DNA from: Ricordea florida
Lineage: Eukaryota; Cnidaria; Anthozoa; Corallimorpharia; Ricordeidae
Assembly (NCBI GenBank): GCA_949710005.1
Contig: OX453274.1
Coordinates: 4,930,674-4,994,673, forward strand
Direction of reading: 5' to 3'
DNA length: 64,000 nucleotides
In this document: piece after piece, positions 21,801-24,215 of the stretch
Layout of the letters: the number at the start of each line of letters is the position of its first letter
Position numbering within the stretch: the first letter of the stretch is position 1
Made by a program: the position numbers and the translations under genes
Notes under the pieces: generated by a model
Databases searched by the model: none
Told to the model about the DNA's origin: nothing
What the model saw: the letters and a program-made list of their open reading frames with translations, nothing else

Positions 21801-23695
21801 AGGTTTGTGAAAAATAATATTTATTAGTTTTATTTGATTGACACTTCCGGAAATCACTGACTTTTATTTTCATTTTTGCTTGACATTTATTTGTCGACAC
21901 TCGTTCATTAACTTAATTCATGTGACGATTGTTGTAAACTAAGAGTCTTTTGCCAATCTCCAAAAACTCATTCTATGGTCAGTCTAGGGTCAAACCCCAG
22001 AAGGATTCACCCTTCAGTTTTTACAGTTTTTGCATTATATATGTATTTGTTGTGTTTGTTACAGCTTTAAACCAGGTTTAGATCAAGTCTGTTTTGTGAT
22101 TTTGCTGTAATGTAAGATTACATTGGAATGAAGCTCAAGGTATCGATTGCTCTAGAACAAATCATTCAAAGGAAATCCTTGTGGAGTATTAATTTCAGCG
22201 TGAAACATTGTCTGTGCCAGACACTGTTTATTAATTTTACCTCCTACAAGGTAAATAGCACCATGCAGTCTTGTGCAAGTGAGTTTTTCTAGTACATAAT
22301 GTCAGCCTATTTTTGAAATAACATTTCACTTCCTTCACTGTGATGTGACAGAGGTTGCTTCATGGGTATATATATTAACAATTATATTAAACAATTTTAA
22401 TTCTCTTGAATCTTGGTGAATAATGGCTATTCACCTCTAGTTTAGGGAATAGTCCTTCACTGTTATTTGATTTTTAATCTTCTCTGTTATAGTTTGGTTC
22501 AGCTGTAAAGTTTCCAGGCAGTGGTGGAGCTGTATTAGGATTGTGCTTGGATGATAAGAAGCTGGTATGTGGAAATAACTTAAAATCTATCATATGACTC
22601 ATTAAGGGCCCCCTGCACGCTTTTATTGAAAACCATTATAAAAAAAATGCTGTATGAAGCCTGTCATAAAAAGCTTCACTGACATGTGTAAGGTCCTGTG
22701 AAACGCAGCTGCATGCTACAATTGGAAAAATACAATAAGAATGGTAGTCTTATGATAACCTGCTTATTGACTGGGTTAGGCCGGGCTGGACATGAAAATA
22801 TTTAACACTTGGTCGTGAGTCACAGACTACTGGAGCTGCATGTGGTCAGTACATCATAACTGTGAGCCAAATAGTTTCCTGTTGGGCTCTCCTGCTTAGT
22901 CAGTAAGAATATATTAATAAATGTTCTGTTGGCAAAACTGGCTCAACAATGTAAACAGTGTTTGTCACCACAGGTCATGATCCCATTTTCCAATTTATGT
23001 TACAATGGTTTGTTACACTGTAAAGTTCAATTTTTCAACAAGTCAGTAGATAATGTGTTGAATGGTGAACTTCTAGAACTTTTGTCATCTGATTAGCAAT
23101 TCTCCTAAACCAAGTGCAAAACACTTCCTGGAGTGTCGGTTGTGTGAAGTATTTTATGACTTTCACAATTCTCATATAACCTGTTTATTTGACAGTATAT
23201 GTATATGTAGCCCTCTTCTATAGAAATATATGGCGTTCTTCCCTAGGGAAGGGCGAATATCCACCAGTAAGGTGAAGTTAACTCTAATATCAAGATTCAT
23301 TTTCTCATAACTGTTTTCATAGATTTATTATGGTACTGGTAAGGAGAGTTTCTTTTTTTGCGGATCATTTTTGTCATTCTCATAACCTGAATGAATGAAC
23401 AGTGATTATTGTAATGAGAAATGGAATGCTGGTCACTACTGGGTTTTAAAGGGTCAAGTCCTGATCAGTTTCAGGAGTATAAGTGTTAATCAATAGAGGT
23501 TGAGCTGTATTATCTTTAATATCATATGTTAATCTATTAATCTATAACATATTTTATTAATAGCTAAAATATATTCATTTGATATTTATATATTTTAATG
23601 TGATAATTATTATTTTAAACTTTAAACAGGAGGATCTAAAGAATGCTTACCAAGCAGAGGGATTTGTATTTTGTAAAGTAATACCTCATAGTTAG
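856..23695 (+). CDS. GLCAK: Glucuronokinase-like GHMP kinase, last eight exons (3' part of gene)
   Basis: Eight exons with AG/GT borders and matching phases join into one frame: 856-916, 18876-18950, 19374-19412, 19894-19951, 20195-20224, 21581-21619, 21739-21802, 22493-22564, and the terminal exon 23630-23695 (the 18876 and 19374 exons are short, making nine pieces if counted singly). They encode, in order, VYGGLVYMDF, YIPLDMDMAPSFWLAYF, SDSGKIHSDVRLRW, GDPEVLSAMKTFGELTDEAK, LADLMNDNFDLRR, KIYGDAAIGSANLRMIELG and the GHMP C-terminal glycine motif KFPGSGGAVLGLC, then EDLKNAYQAEGFVFCKVIPHS and stop. This order matches plant-type glucuronokinases, which phosphorylate glucuronic acid at C1 in the myo-inositol oxygenase route to UDP-glucuronate. 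The ATP-binding N-terminal half lies upstream of the window. The 18-kb first intron contains Polinton element 1. Family assignment is from motif memory; another GHMP sugar kinase is possible. Confidence 0.82.
917..1323. other. Left intron flank of element 1
   Basis: Intron sequence between the donor at 917 and the target duplication. It contains an imperfect inverted-repeat stretch (about 990-1235, with GTACGG-type motifs on both strands and a GTGATTGGTCA motif) that resembles a degenerate interspersed repeat. No exon seen. Confidence 0.4.
1324..1328. repeat. Left target site duplication of element 1 (CCAGC)
   Basis: Perfect 5-bp match to 17193-17197, immediately outside the terminal inverted repeats. 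Polintons are usually described with 6-bp duplications; here extension to 6 bp fails on both sides. Confidence 0.85.
1469..1735. repeat. 11-bp tandem repeat array in the left TIR
   Basis: About 24 units of GCCGATGCCAA with variants ending TACAA, TATCA and CACAA. Because 11 is not a multiple of 3, all three frames on both strands read as an 11-residue periodic peptide and stay open. I regard these ORFs as artefacts. Confidence 0.95.
1902..1907 (+). promoter_or_regulatory. TTTAAA box upstream of polB (element 1)
   Basis: TTTAAAGAATAA, 21 nt before the polB ATG. One of the element-wide series of TTTAAA(GA) boxes at 21-30 nt. Confidence 0.6.
1929..5897 (+). CDS. PolB: Protein-primed family B DNA polymerase (Polinton PolB), intact
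   Basis: The 1322-residue ORF is the replicative polymerase of the element. Visible in order are: a SAP-like helical N-terminus (about 1-45); a C2HC finger (C454, C457, H470, C474); exonuclease motif I with D513 and E515 in YADFE; a CxxC-DHCHLTG-RGAAH-CN cluster at about 610-650 resembling endonuclease VII/HNH zinc folds; exonuclease II (HNLSGYDAHL); exonuclease III (YLESDVLLLADV); polymerase motif A with D920 in YLDANNLYG; motif B NSVFGK near 1058-1063; and motif C DTDS at 1154-1157. Known family members replicate linear genomes from a protein primer. Whether the N-terminal region acts as terminal protein is inference. The start is fixed by the TTTAAA box and by the matching MEELQKKK start in element 2. 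The 3' end overlaps the convergent integrase by 43 bp. Confidence 0.95.
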   Translation: MEELQKKKVVELKELARAHIGRGFSNLRSKRELVEALSNIPEVMEEMRNLQRQRPILDEPIPNIDVKILKPKKLKPPQIPIKNLERRVEKPIIKDINEFADWIQSYIPEPSKKIVDKRIESMKEEFNKIFKSLNQKENLSEKADQIRKRFTPKESLKERFTRTFKKPVTEYGKEFFTFNEQQTALRGYLKTYRIDGKMGYGPKRFIIKIKPKVLNLINQKKKPIKVKFIFTCKFIKENPDTGQIDEKSSPFHTKKPETITDSTDFSNLFDTMTDYQLEKVAKFQNPGSGWQFDQVEYFDINIDPFEPLVGSSYIELPQILAKKKAIINVKNENDHECFKWAVTSAVYIQKIHPERLNKQMMENSKNFDWSGMEFPTSLKQINKFEKQNPCYTINVYGYDKGDVCPLRISKKQKGYLINLLLISEGENNHYCWVKNISRLLASKVSKHKSKMYFCPRCINAFQSETSLEKHLEYCETNEEVKIVMPMDKDGNPKFINFMNFNRKMRVPFVVYADFECYPEKIHTCSPDESESFTNQYQKHKPSGFSYLIKSFDDKIFPPELAQYTAESPDDDIPQIFVDNLEQDIKKIYNKTKYHKKVGYMTEMDKKEYENATRCHICEKELGEDKVLDHCHLTGNYRGAAHNECNLNYKIPKFFPVIFHNLSGYDAHLFIKNLGTTKGNINCIPNNEEKYISFAKKIVVDTFTNKEGNRVEVKRDIRFIDSFKFMASSLDKLVTNLPNESFKNLKSCYEGDKLKLLLRKGVFPYDWFDGFDKLNATQLPPKEAFYSKLSDEDITEDNYQHAKKVWETFNMKTMREYHDLYLESDVLLLADVFENFRDVCQKNYGLDPAWYYTAPGLAWDATLKITKVNLELLTDIDMLLMIEKGVRGGVSMISTRYGKANNPYMSEYDPKLQTKYITYLDANNLYGGGMSEKLPTHGFRWMSEEDLKNWKNISCIIEVDLEYPTSLHDLHNDYPLAPERLIINKVEKLIPNLNNKVKYVVHHETLKLYESLGLKVTKIHRGITFKESAWLKPYIDLNTNLRAKGNNDFEKDFFKLMNNSVFGKTMENIRKRVDVRLVTNEKDSKKLISKPNYQHRTIFCENLVAIHMKKTKLVFNKPVYLGMCILDLSKTIMYKFHYNYIKPKYGEKAKLLFTDTDSLAYEIETEDFYKDISPDVRKMFDTSNFPKDHPSGIETGVNKKVVNMFKDETGGRQITEFVGLRAKLYSYKMDEGEEEKKCKGVKKAIVKKTIRFNDYKDCLFNKEPQMRRMNVLRSHKHDVFSETINKVALSCDDDKREICKDNIHTFAYGHYLCKTELGGNSVS
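5855..6844 (-). CDS. INT: Retroviral-type DDE integrase (Polinton INT)
   Basis: This 329-residue protein integrates the element. Residues 15-50 form an HTH-like region (GYWKGYSAIPKLAEKAKVS to WLEKQAIWQIY) in place of a retroviral HHCC finger. The rve catalytic core follows, with D74 in HQADLLFLP, D136 in LMVDPGREF and E171 in AFVERANRTL, giving a D,D(34)E arrangement. The C-terminal 240-320 region (YLLSPGELEGG, DPIWSIKVYDI, YYLADGPRRGFVREEL) looks like an SH3/chromo-type beta domain. It is transcribed towards polB and overlaps it by 43 bp. Its start codon abuts the box that drives the divergent 70-aa and capsid genes. Confidence 0.95.
   Translation of the reverse strand: MSNEKISKIYYSTEGYWKGYSAIPKLAEKAKVSEDEAKQWLEKQAIWQIYLPAPKYIPRPHWTVEKPNQIHQADLLFLPHDRVGRKTFKYALVVVDVASRYKDAEALTSKESHEISKAFEKIYSRKLKYPKTLMVDPGREFMGDVTKLMNYHNVKIQRSEAGNHRAQAFVERANRTLSEKLFSHQYAQEMISDDRSRVWVKRLPDILKTLNNTPTRITGKEPDKAIKMKEVDISPKNYQRVVGLDEVRLPLSVKVRYLLSPGELEGGEKRRATDPIWSIKVYDIKRSVVSSNQPVLYYLADGPRRGFVREELQVIPHDTELPPNSVLQR
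6843..6848 (+). promoter_or_regulatory. TTTAAG box in the divergent promoter (element 1)
   Basis: Variant box 29 nt before the 6878 ORF, followed by GATTAACCAAAGTATC and TATAAATTA. It overlaps the integrase start codon region on the other strand, so the 33-bp gap serves both directions. Confidence 0.5.
6878..7090 (+). CDS. Small acidic protein of unknown function, element 1 only
   Basis: 70-residue ORF with no recognised family; mostly helical and charged (EEEKINFSEYQ, VIEGVRESLVKYIEEL). It sits between integrase and capsid gene, where element 2 has only 33 bp. Its upstream region and that of the capsid gene are near-duplicates (ATTAACCAAAGTA, then CTTATAAATTA, then AATG). The gene therefore looks like an insertion accompanied by promoter duplication. 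Spacing to the next ORF is 22 bp. Coding status rests on the promoter and the compact layout, not on homology. Confidence 0.55.
   Translation: MEEEKINFSEYQINMMKKIIISKIHNMEDGDELFNVMLVIEGVRESLVKYIEELDNKKKIPIQMPMRFKD
7079..7084 (+). promoter_or_regulatory. TTTAAA box upstream of the capsid gene (element 1)
   Basis: TTTAAAGATTAACC followed by TATAAATTA, 28 nt before the ATG. It overlaps the end of the 70-aa ORF. Confidence 0.6.
7113..8351 (+). CDS. MCP: Major capsid protein candidate (double jelly-roll type)
   Basis: A 412-residue beta-rich protein, 80-90% similar by eye to the 408-aa product at 53986-55212. Conserved blocks include SRLRVLFGGETLQDTQRYDLF, KYRIPLNHPILNDHGVFYP, LIFEITLAPVNDIVVYSD, SEYLAREAQAAYQ and GVPNRLYSKGMIPSDLWES. 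The position directly before the packaging ATPase, the lack of a signal peptide, and the alternating beta/loop pattern fit the hexon-like capsid proteins of the Polinton/adintovirus group, which form icosahedral shells. It is shorter than many Polinton capsid proteins (often above 550 aa). The assignment is an inference from position and family recognition; structure prediction would settle it. Confidence 0.7.
   Translation: MTSEKINPNRIPREPFGLKAESTMNRITLNPSSASPGETLYINIPKLSENLVIVPGSVSLLFDLDVDGHANNTLVNNVGSNLVSRLRVLFGGETLQDTQRYDLFQTYHDLFLTDEEREDRLKQGISSENMRKLRTNAGDKKTQDVKAVTLASVHNTKYRIPLNHPILNDHGVFYPKALDHHLIFEITLAPVNDIVVYSDTTKTPSYSIKNLELEYSSISSEYLAREAQAAYQVGKGFFYENVTLHKTFTFSIGGDGVINQHINLPRRSMTGILCLFTLSFTAGARNSENFYNPGITSINIDVDGVPNRLYSKGMIPSDLWESVKKRFSLTEGKQSVKEKDFYADKFALWVDMRTHPDNGIHGGGLALNNTQDGVKLEIKRKQGGSGIITCHMFVVADAMMEIMNSGLRSIKY
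8361..8366 (+). promoter_or_regulatory. TTTAAA box upstream of the packaging ATPase (element 1)
   Basis: Lies 26 nt before ATG 8393 but only 11 nt before ATG 8378. The spacing rule therefore favours 8393 as the true start. Confidence 0.55.
8378..9016 (+). CDS. ATP: A32-like (FtsK/HerA) genome packaging ATPase
   Basis: A 212-residue P-loop ATPase with Walker A GPTNCGKT at 21-28, Walker B LIILDDC at about 99-105 and a sensor-like LTQQ at 135-138. It is the DNA-packaging motor of the element and pumps the genome into the capsid. The likely start is the second Met (8393, MEELREK), which matches element 2 and the promoter spacing; the first five residues may be untranslated. The extreme C-terminus (EIPSG) differs from element 2 (EIPAVI) because a GC-rich insertion at 9013-9064 supplies a new stop codon. 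Confidence 0.92.
   Translation: MIQKIMEELREKIPFHCIITGPTNCGKTKYLINQLRGPFLKIFDYIVLICPTYSKNKTYHNFAREDKRFFVLSPDASNIDEINELLTDCQTLFSGTNTLIILDDCAVSTDLKKRSNKFIDLAFSGRHHGLSVWVLTQQLTSIAKPFRENVACVVTFHNPSQKGMKMFLEDYGGDLDSETGKKFVQLLKTEKYSRLCLSLRHPFNCYLEIPSG
9013..9064. repeat. GC-rich hairpin-rich insertion after the ATPase gene
   Basis: About 52 bp of GC-rich sequence in an AT-rich element, with small stems such as CCGGCAAAGCCG and GGCTCCGCC. It is absent at the same place in element 2, where the ATPase stop runs directly into the TTTAAA box. Confidence 0.6.
9065..9070 (+). promoter_or_regulatory. TTTAAA box upstream of the 189-aa gene (element 1)
   Basis: 25 nt before ATG 9096. Confidence 0.55.
9096..9665 (+). 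CDS. Conserved Polinton protein, 189 aa, function unknown
   Basis: Mostly alpha-helical, soluble-looking protein with an acidic, variable N-terminus (1-35) and a conserved core: ESLAILAALGTTKEYLGVEM, DVEKYFNRYQAVMGKKI, DSSLQLVSKLISYLVPVDD and VGLLALKAGRMAALASGLFQ. The homologue in element 2 is at 52729-53280. No enzyme motif is seen. Its place after the ATPase suggests a virion or packaging role, but this is inference. The C-terminus is Thr/Ser/Gln-rich and variable. Confidence 0.8.
   Translation: MTNVEDYIEEEKTVGKTDRPQGGSGKVNDDNELEIKQESLAILAALGTTKEYLGVEMSLGDIKKLSEKDVEKYFNRYQAVMGKKINGGLVDSSLQLVSKLISYLVPVDDIEALCSDLKKDDLVNRELTNIVGLLALKAGRMAALASGLFQVAKHIKFNKNQQVIRTIIDNANTTEQSTKQDASGTDTVY
9681..9686 (+). 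promoter_or_regulatory. TTTAAA box upstream of the 154-aa gene (element 1)
   Basis: TTTAAAGATTTCTTAATGAT, 24 nt before ATG 9711 and 9 nt before ATG 9696. It supports 9711 as the start. Confidence 0.6.
9696..10160 (+). CDS. Membrane-anchored basic protein with KKVAAGKKLAE motif
   Basis: 154 residues from the first ATG; the second Met (9711, MSEENEQ) matches element 2 and the promoter spacing. The domain order is a charged N-terminus, a Lys-rich helix with NPKKVAAGKKLAEYNKKAKEA, one hydrophobic segment (SFTTVLSIVGIGFTAFDMFM), then a Pro-rich tail. Probably a virion membrane or capsid-associated protein, inferred from context. Residues near VDRGEAPPRFAEQ come from a 39-bp in-frame GC-rich insertion that element 2 lacks, flanked by the duplicated hexamer GAACAA. 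Confidence 0.78.
   Translation: MICKIMSEENEQVDRGEAPPRFAEQITADPKPENKDTKKREKNPKKVAAGKKLAEYNKKAKEALAREMKREETLRAAEQNENIEKTNNESKAWLPELSFTTVLSIVGIGFTAFDMFMRYYKNRIPDLSQVPQIPSPSNIPSQPQTLDRPKIGMM
9737..9765. repeat. GC-rich in-frame insertion in the 154-aa gene
   Basis: GC-rich core (GGCGAAGCCCCTCCCC) within a 39-bp in-frame insertion bounded by GAACAA direct repeats (starting at about 9725 and 9765). Not present in the element 2 homologue. Confidence 0.55.
10191..10196 (+). promoter_or_regulatory. TTTAAA box upstream of the 72-aa gene (element 1)
   Basis: TTTAAAAGTTTCTTACTGAT, 27 nt before ATG 10224. Confidence 0.6.
10224..10442 (+). CDS. Small two-helix membrane protein, 72 aa
   Basis: Very well conserved with element 2 (51757-51975, same length). 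Two hydrophobic stretches are visible: AVLIGLGAGVGYVA (about 15-28) and YAKWVVVLSGSMYL (about 47-60), separated by KESFLNDPSSSITN. Function unknown; a small virion membrane protein is a reasonable guess. The next gene starts 9 nt downstream without its own TTTAAA box, so the two are probably expressed together. Confidence 0.75.
   Translation: MSNENKLVKTVTDSAVLIGLGAGVGYVAKKMMKESFLNDPSSSITNYAKWVVVLSGSMYLKTYLEDQKILPN
10452..10850 (+). CDS. Conserved Polinton protein with N-terminal hydrophobic segment and coiled coil, 132 aa
   Basis: N-terminal hydrophobic region (MAFVSIAMMVGGAVLNSTAFVGG), then a long charged helix with KIRHDKAMEKYQRDYAEYQEKRQ, a conserved HEPKFSDYYKPSDNQK block and a second Gly-rich hydrophobic C-terminus (MLYVGGGMLAIGYAVSKFL). 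The homologue in element 2 is 51358-51750. This domain pattern is common among Polintons of cnidarians and other invertebrates, but I know no established function. It lacks its own promoter-like box and follows the 72-aa gene by 9 nt. Confidence 0.8.
   Translation: MAFVSIAMMVGGAVLNSTAFVGGSYLAKYLSGNKTDTEKIRHDKAMEKYQRDYAEYQEKRQKLMDWKIKKKDEKYQASKNISKTNEQFALYNQLHEPKFSDYYKPSDNQKTGEMLYVGGGMLAIGYAVSKFL
10868..10873 (+). promoter_or_regulatory. TTTAAA box upstream of the 443-aa gene (element 1)
   Basis: TTTAAAGATTTCTTACTGAT, 26 nt before ATG 10900. Confidence 0.65.
10900..12231 (+). CDS. Acidic coiled-coil protein with Gly-rich hydrophobic C-terminus, 443 aa
   Basis: Residues 1-65 are low complexity (Asp-runs from GATGAT repeats, Pro/Arg-rich PPPGRPPNRRPGTPPPRR). 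About 180-345 is a long coiled coil rich in Glu/Lys/Asn. From about 345 a conserved end carries hydrophobic and Gly/Lys helices (VFSVIAAVGTIIGVIVSNLS, LGKGVGNGLKALGKKLGEIL, VGAIVSFLFKTAGEVIGFLG, WLLIMAVVLYFVE). The element 2 homologue (50102-51307) keeps the C-terminus almost unchanged but has a different, Asp/Gly-rich N-terminus. This looks like a structural or membrane-active virion protein; the role is inferred only. Confidence 0.8.
   Translation: MEEDIPLLDLPRDNDDDYDDGDTPPPGRPPNRRPGTPPPRRDLVDDDDDDDNDDDGDDDTFYQSPNTSTSVDQGYLGYSEYMAERKRLKWEIKDEEKKPTNILERDEKYDRRREARQELKRYLPDFNPDDATFNVEFGKDGSIMGKLSTRIDNAWHTIVDKDGVIKLEDLPKTMRKALGADYETMLKQYNDTISQLNEEKEKNNELNNIAEGLMVEINTHPREIDRYIEKEKELREFIERQQVEKAENKSLFDQTVKQNIELKIQAEKLLDEIKLYKEEIDKYKKDKLNESKLKQSNERLRSEIDKLREKIRNKIISSDEQISEIQARKDEILKNLPLRERLKYIFKKYGFTVFSVIAAVGTIIGVIVSNLSKGLSKLGKGVGNGLKALGKKLGEILPGMVGAIVSFLFKTAGEVIGFLGKNAWLLIMAVVLYFVESIKKKRK
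12236..12241 (+). promoter_or_regulatory. TTTAAA box upstream of the 198-aa gene (element 1)
   Basis: TTTAAAGACATCAAGTTGAT, 28 nt before ATG 12270; overlaps the intergenic end of the previous gene. Confidence 0.55.
12270..12866 (+). CDS. Membrane protein with glycine-zipper core and candidate -1 frameshift tail, 198 aa
   Basis: Helical N-terminus (about 18-50), hydrophobic Gly-rich core (about 52-100: SGVLSVILSASGLGTSLTGF, GVPLGVVGGICGGVSVGFGA), then a conserved helical C-terminal half (KHEQTVSIAKSKLNTINDLV, DNVISDQEFSIILAELEKFQ). It is homologous to 49457-50053. The zero frame ends NLNMSQIRREVRADLLKELTGPAH. A slippery heptamer A AAA AAC lies at 12788-12794 in the correct phase after codon 173, and the -1 frame stays open to 12937. 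A tail of 47 residues could thus replace the last 23. Function unknown; a capsid-internal membrane or entry-type role is possible but not shown. Confidence 0.85.
   Translation: MGDYNRIYPGLPNNSDPVNFRLQKSSEVLQNLEREIKHYEDVRKKYNRARVIFTKISVCSGVLSVILSASGLGTSLTGFGAIIGVPLGVVGGICGGVSVGFGAASKRLSNKVSKHEQTVSIAKSKLNTINDLVSKALKDNVISDQEFSIILAELEKFQKLKLEVRQKFRRDTEKNLNMSQIRREVRADLLKELTGPAH
12788..12794 (+). promoter_or_regulatory. Candidate -1 ribosomal frameshift site A AAA AAC (element 1)
   Basis: The X XXY YYZ heptamer sits with zero-frame codons AAA AAC at 12789-12794. The same heptamer occurs at the same codon (175) in element 2. A run of seven A residues means transcriptional slippage is also possible. 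Confidence 0.6.
12788..12937 (+). CDS. Conserved -1 frame overlapping ORF without ATG (element 1)
   Basis: From the heptamer, the -1 frame encodes about 47 residues beyond the slip, 12 of them Lys or Arg, ending with a block CNCFAGIR shared with element 2. It runs 71 nt past the zero-frame stop, through sequence that would otherwise be intergenic. There most differences from element 2 fall at third codon positions and several are synonymous (GTG/GTA, GGT/GGA, GCA/GCT, GGC/GGT). It has no ATG and no box of its own, so it is best explained as a C-terminal extension of the upstream gene. Confidence 0.6.
   Translation, partial: KKLKHVADKKRSSCRSIKRVNRSRSLKISYERTDVGCNCFAGIRNTIED
12959..12964 (+). 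promoter_or_regulatory. Degenerate box (TCTAAAGA) upstream of the 521-aa gene
   Basis: TCTAAAGACCAGATTATC, 30 nt before ATG 12995; element 2 has TTTAAAAGCATCCTATTATC at the equivalent place. Confidence 0.4.
12995..14560 (+). CDS. Conserved tail-anchored Polinton protein, 521 aa
   Basis: Strongly conserved with element 2 (47800-49353, 517 aa). Aromatic- and Gly-rich central region (YWPQQLNFAVWCATSGCGIS, WKGGRNVGLGDIFLDYGSGY, FIPTSGHGLTKAGLGRL), a helical stretch (QRYQLAVQEAKLRLDLAIAP, 375-395), a variable Lys/Pro/Ser-rich linker and a C-terminal hydrophobic helix (ILAFIIVSSVFAWYLF) followed by Arg. The type II or tail-anchored layout suggests a virion surface or membrane protein. No enzyme motif is recognised. 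An 11-residue segment near 482-492 (PAKGSDSLRVK) comes from a 33-bp GC-rich insertion absent from element 2. Confidence 0.82.
   Translation: MLFENFKNRYPKASLDKFTFVNDSYGGYIRWKYNEMTVMSNDDPTGKTWTDDLSPNLKTLLWEDLGLSLPEVVSSFPRSLSITNRTYPIPAINFDDFTTDVTKMLTFLDIYVSNTKKFTAKMRNIFTSQVVTFKFGKQSRKWLNAPDMNYWPQQLNFAVWCATSGCGISPFESLNYPKVISSFIKFHIYFTIRRILYELKLPLPDEQPFVLNNNPYSKVAYNKLCTEFGISNRSDFRWKGGRNVGLGDIFLDYGSGYHGKGGGYQNVHIIRNYDKEADQWPGEVNKFADDGGKKENGNLISFIRNDEFTDFKYAWFIPTSGHGLTKAGLGRLNRSAEAFVYCILGAQVNTRNSIYGNGGGAIETQQEFLALFESSVIENDISSSIQRYQLAVQEAKLRLDLAIAPGVWLMPSNMIINTESVVGYNNKLMKATNDMKFGANNSLNVESKPVGISHNMGSSKLKLPHSIVETNPKTKISPSQNEKPAKGSDSLRVKPDVTTQHEDNILAFIIVSSVFAWYLFR
14441..14477. repeat. GC-rich in-frame insertion in the 521-aa gene
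   Basis: 33 bp inserted relative to element 2, containing stems AGCC-tgccaaa-GGCT and CGC-TAC-GCG, bounded by AAAG direct repeats. It keeps the reading frame. Confidence 0.6.
14753..14758 (+). promoter_or_regulatory. TTTAAA box upstream of the penton-like gene (element 1)
   Basis: TTTAAAGATGAATATGATG, 26 nt before ATG 14785. The 224-bp gap before it (14561-14784) is partly conserved in element 2 (TTACGTCAATG, AGAACAATAGATTGCATAC) and holds no ORF. Confidence 0.6.
14785..15420 (+). CDS. Penton-like (single jelly-roll) minor capsid protein candidate
   Basis: 211-residue beta-rich protein, homologous to 46913-47548. It starts MLSITMYESETRIYLDPPL and ends with a beta-strand pattern FDLSILDNEWKKLDLKGSPI then TFSLRFR. 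A closing strand pair of the kind L.I.D....L.L.G..I.F.L.. is typical of jelly-roll capsid and penton proteins of Polintons and adintoviruses. It probably forms the fivefold vertex; this is inferred from size, strand pattern and position. No signal peptide or membrane helix. Confidence 0.6.
   Translation: MLSITMYESETRIYLDPPLKNLREIQLLDCNIKTKRLINFKDQQILFNDKNQALIIIQPGTYSLRDIQSIFLNDTDKAKIAIIETDTVDYLYSNKNFNIKLTRGLAIGLGIPEVINPGKLYPINIQIKEPLRLMCSIVDNKSSYMNKTKYGELVKLSPSNLLANIPSKDYPTIPVRKYESVINHFDLSILDNEWKKLDLKGSPITFSLRFR
15481..16146 (-). CDS. Accessory protein of unknown function, element 1 only
   Basis: 221 residues, very rich in Asp, Tyr, Phe, Asn and Lys, with an acidic patch VEDEDEDPYGYLDKYDNK and aromatic-Cys clusters (YYDDCFEYFNCWGESY). 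No family recognised. There is no homologue in element 2, where the penton-like gene is followed directly by the terminal SAP gene. Composition is AT-driven and resembles orphan genes of large DNA viruses. The TTTAAA box 23 nt upstream (16170-16175) supports expression from the element's own promoter type. Confidence 0.65.
   Translation of the reverse strand: MVRTKTFKRYYNDEKMSFCDFIESIKEDLLKTISENREFIDYYHYVEDEDEDPYGYLDKYDNKFIKFEITYSNYYEEDYDIIFYGGRWINFKSGINFDIDGMDVDNFVKSALNCSNEWLKNYVEGDKGPFSYCFDKYYDDCFEYFNCWGESYLKKQCNINNFDEKFFVKELDFIIYLNQEKINHKNKFYKDFYTELLERTWNSSRYLNWCVDIEDFKFLKE
16170..16175 (-). promoter_or_regulatory. TTTAAA box upstream of the 221-aa accessory gene
   Basis: TTTAAAGATATAAAATAAAT on the minus strand, 23 nt before the ATG. 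Confidence 0.55.
16205..16603 (-). CDS. SAP-like domain plus Cys/His repeat protein (right terminal gene, element 1)
   Basis: 132 residues. The first 50 form a SAP/Rho-N-like helical module (LKNIAKELKIKGRSRMRKED) of the kind that binds DNA. From about 63 there are four or more repeats with the pattern C..C.....C.H (CRECGGTQICEH, CKECKGSQICKH, CKECKGRGICEH), a zinc-knuckle-like repeat also seen in giant-virus proteins. It starts exactly where the terminal inverted repeat ends and is transcribed inward, mirroring polB at the other end. DNA or TIR binding is inferred, not shown. Confidence 0.75.
   Translation of the reverse strand: MENLFELKIDELKFVQLKNIAKELKIKGRSRMRKEDFINAIKKFSDEEIIKLIPKDNINNYDYICIHGKCKYFCRECGGTQICEHNKIKSYCKECKGSQICKHKLQKYICKECKGRGICEHNKQKRQCKECC
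16625..16630 (-). promoter_or_regulatory. TTTAAA box upstream of the right terminal gene (element 1)
   Basis: Same sequence as the polB box because it lies in the inverted repeat; 21 nt before the ATG at 16603. Confidence 0.6.
16797..17053. repeat. 11-bp tandem repeat array in the right TIR
   Basis: About 23 units of TTGGCATCGGC (complement of the left array), one unit fewer than the left arm. All overlapping ORFs are periodic artefacts. Confidence 0.95.
17193..17197. repeat. Right target site duplication of element 1 (CCAGC)
   Basis: Matches 1324-1328. Confidence 0.85.
17261..17584. repeat. Interspersed inverted-repeat element, copy 1
   Basis: Outer palindrome GTAATCACATGAT (17268) to ATCATGTGATTAC (17420-17432), with internal mirrored blocks AATTTGGGATAAAT and GAGTGCAATTTG. 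It is followed by three TTTTGCACTCAATTTCAA-type direct repeats and a second palindrome (ATACATGCAAAAATTT). The same unit is found at 25461-26428, there with a nested insertion. Confidence 0.75.
17585..18328. other. Glucuronokinase intron, right flank of element 1
   Basis: No exon recognised. Contains fragments of degenerate repeats but nothing I can name with confidence. Confidence 0.4.
18329..18657 (-). pseudogene. Non-LTR retrotransposon 3' end fragment (RT C-terminal region)
   Basis: On the minus strand the frame reads WPRMISNEELWQCTKQEKIE, VWIGHTLRKSATNITRLSWLE, NPQGARRKARSNKSWRE and WDQVKRTAQNKARWKAALEA. This is the typical end of a LINE polymerase (GH-LR, then a Pro-Gly-Arg-Lys-rich segment, then an R-W-alanine-rich helix). 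Two in-frame stops break it. It sits in the glucuronokinase intron. Confidence 0.75.
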
Positions 23696-23812
23696 TTTGT
23701 GACACATGGATGATAAACATACATTTAATACTCAGTTATTTTAATAGTTAATAGTGTTACTGTATATTATCATAAACAGGATAAAAATTTAACATTTAGT
23801 CTAGAGTTACCT

Positions 23813-23953
23813 GGGTTCTGTCCTCATATACCGGTACACAAGGGAATAACCATTGTATTTTCTTTGTTTAGGAGTCATTGTTTAGGTGTAATGTACATGT
23901 ATTGTTTGGTCTTTTGTATCGGCTCTTGTGCACTGGCACATGAGGACAGAACC
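23813..23953. mobile_element. hAT-like MITE with 8-bp TSD
   Basis: 141 bp with imperfect inverted ends GGTTCTGTCCTCA / TGAGGACAGAACC and perfect 8-bp direct repeats AGTTACCT at 23805-23812 and 23954-23961. An 8-bp duplication is characteristic of hAT transposons. Confidence 0.75.
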
Positions 23954-24215
23954 AGTTACCTCAAACCACAAGGTCCCAGTTGTCCAATGGCTCAAAGGTT
24001 GGATAATGTTGTTAGGTATTTATAAACAACATACTGTTTTGTGATAAAAACATCAACATTTAGTCTAGATTTACCTCGAACCACCTACACTGTATGTATA
24101 AACAGGAGATTTTTCATTTATGTCACACAAGGTGGAATGAAATTGTCTGATGTGTTGTAAACCCTGCATAGTTGCCAATTTGCTGCTTGAATGCTTGGTA
24201 ATCCTTTTTGACGTC

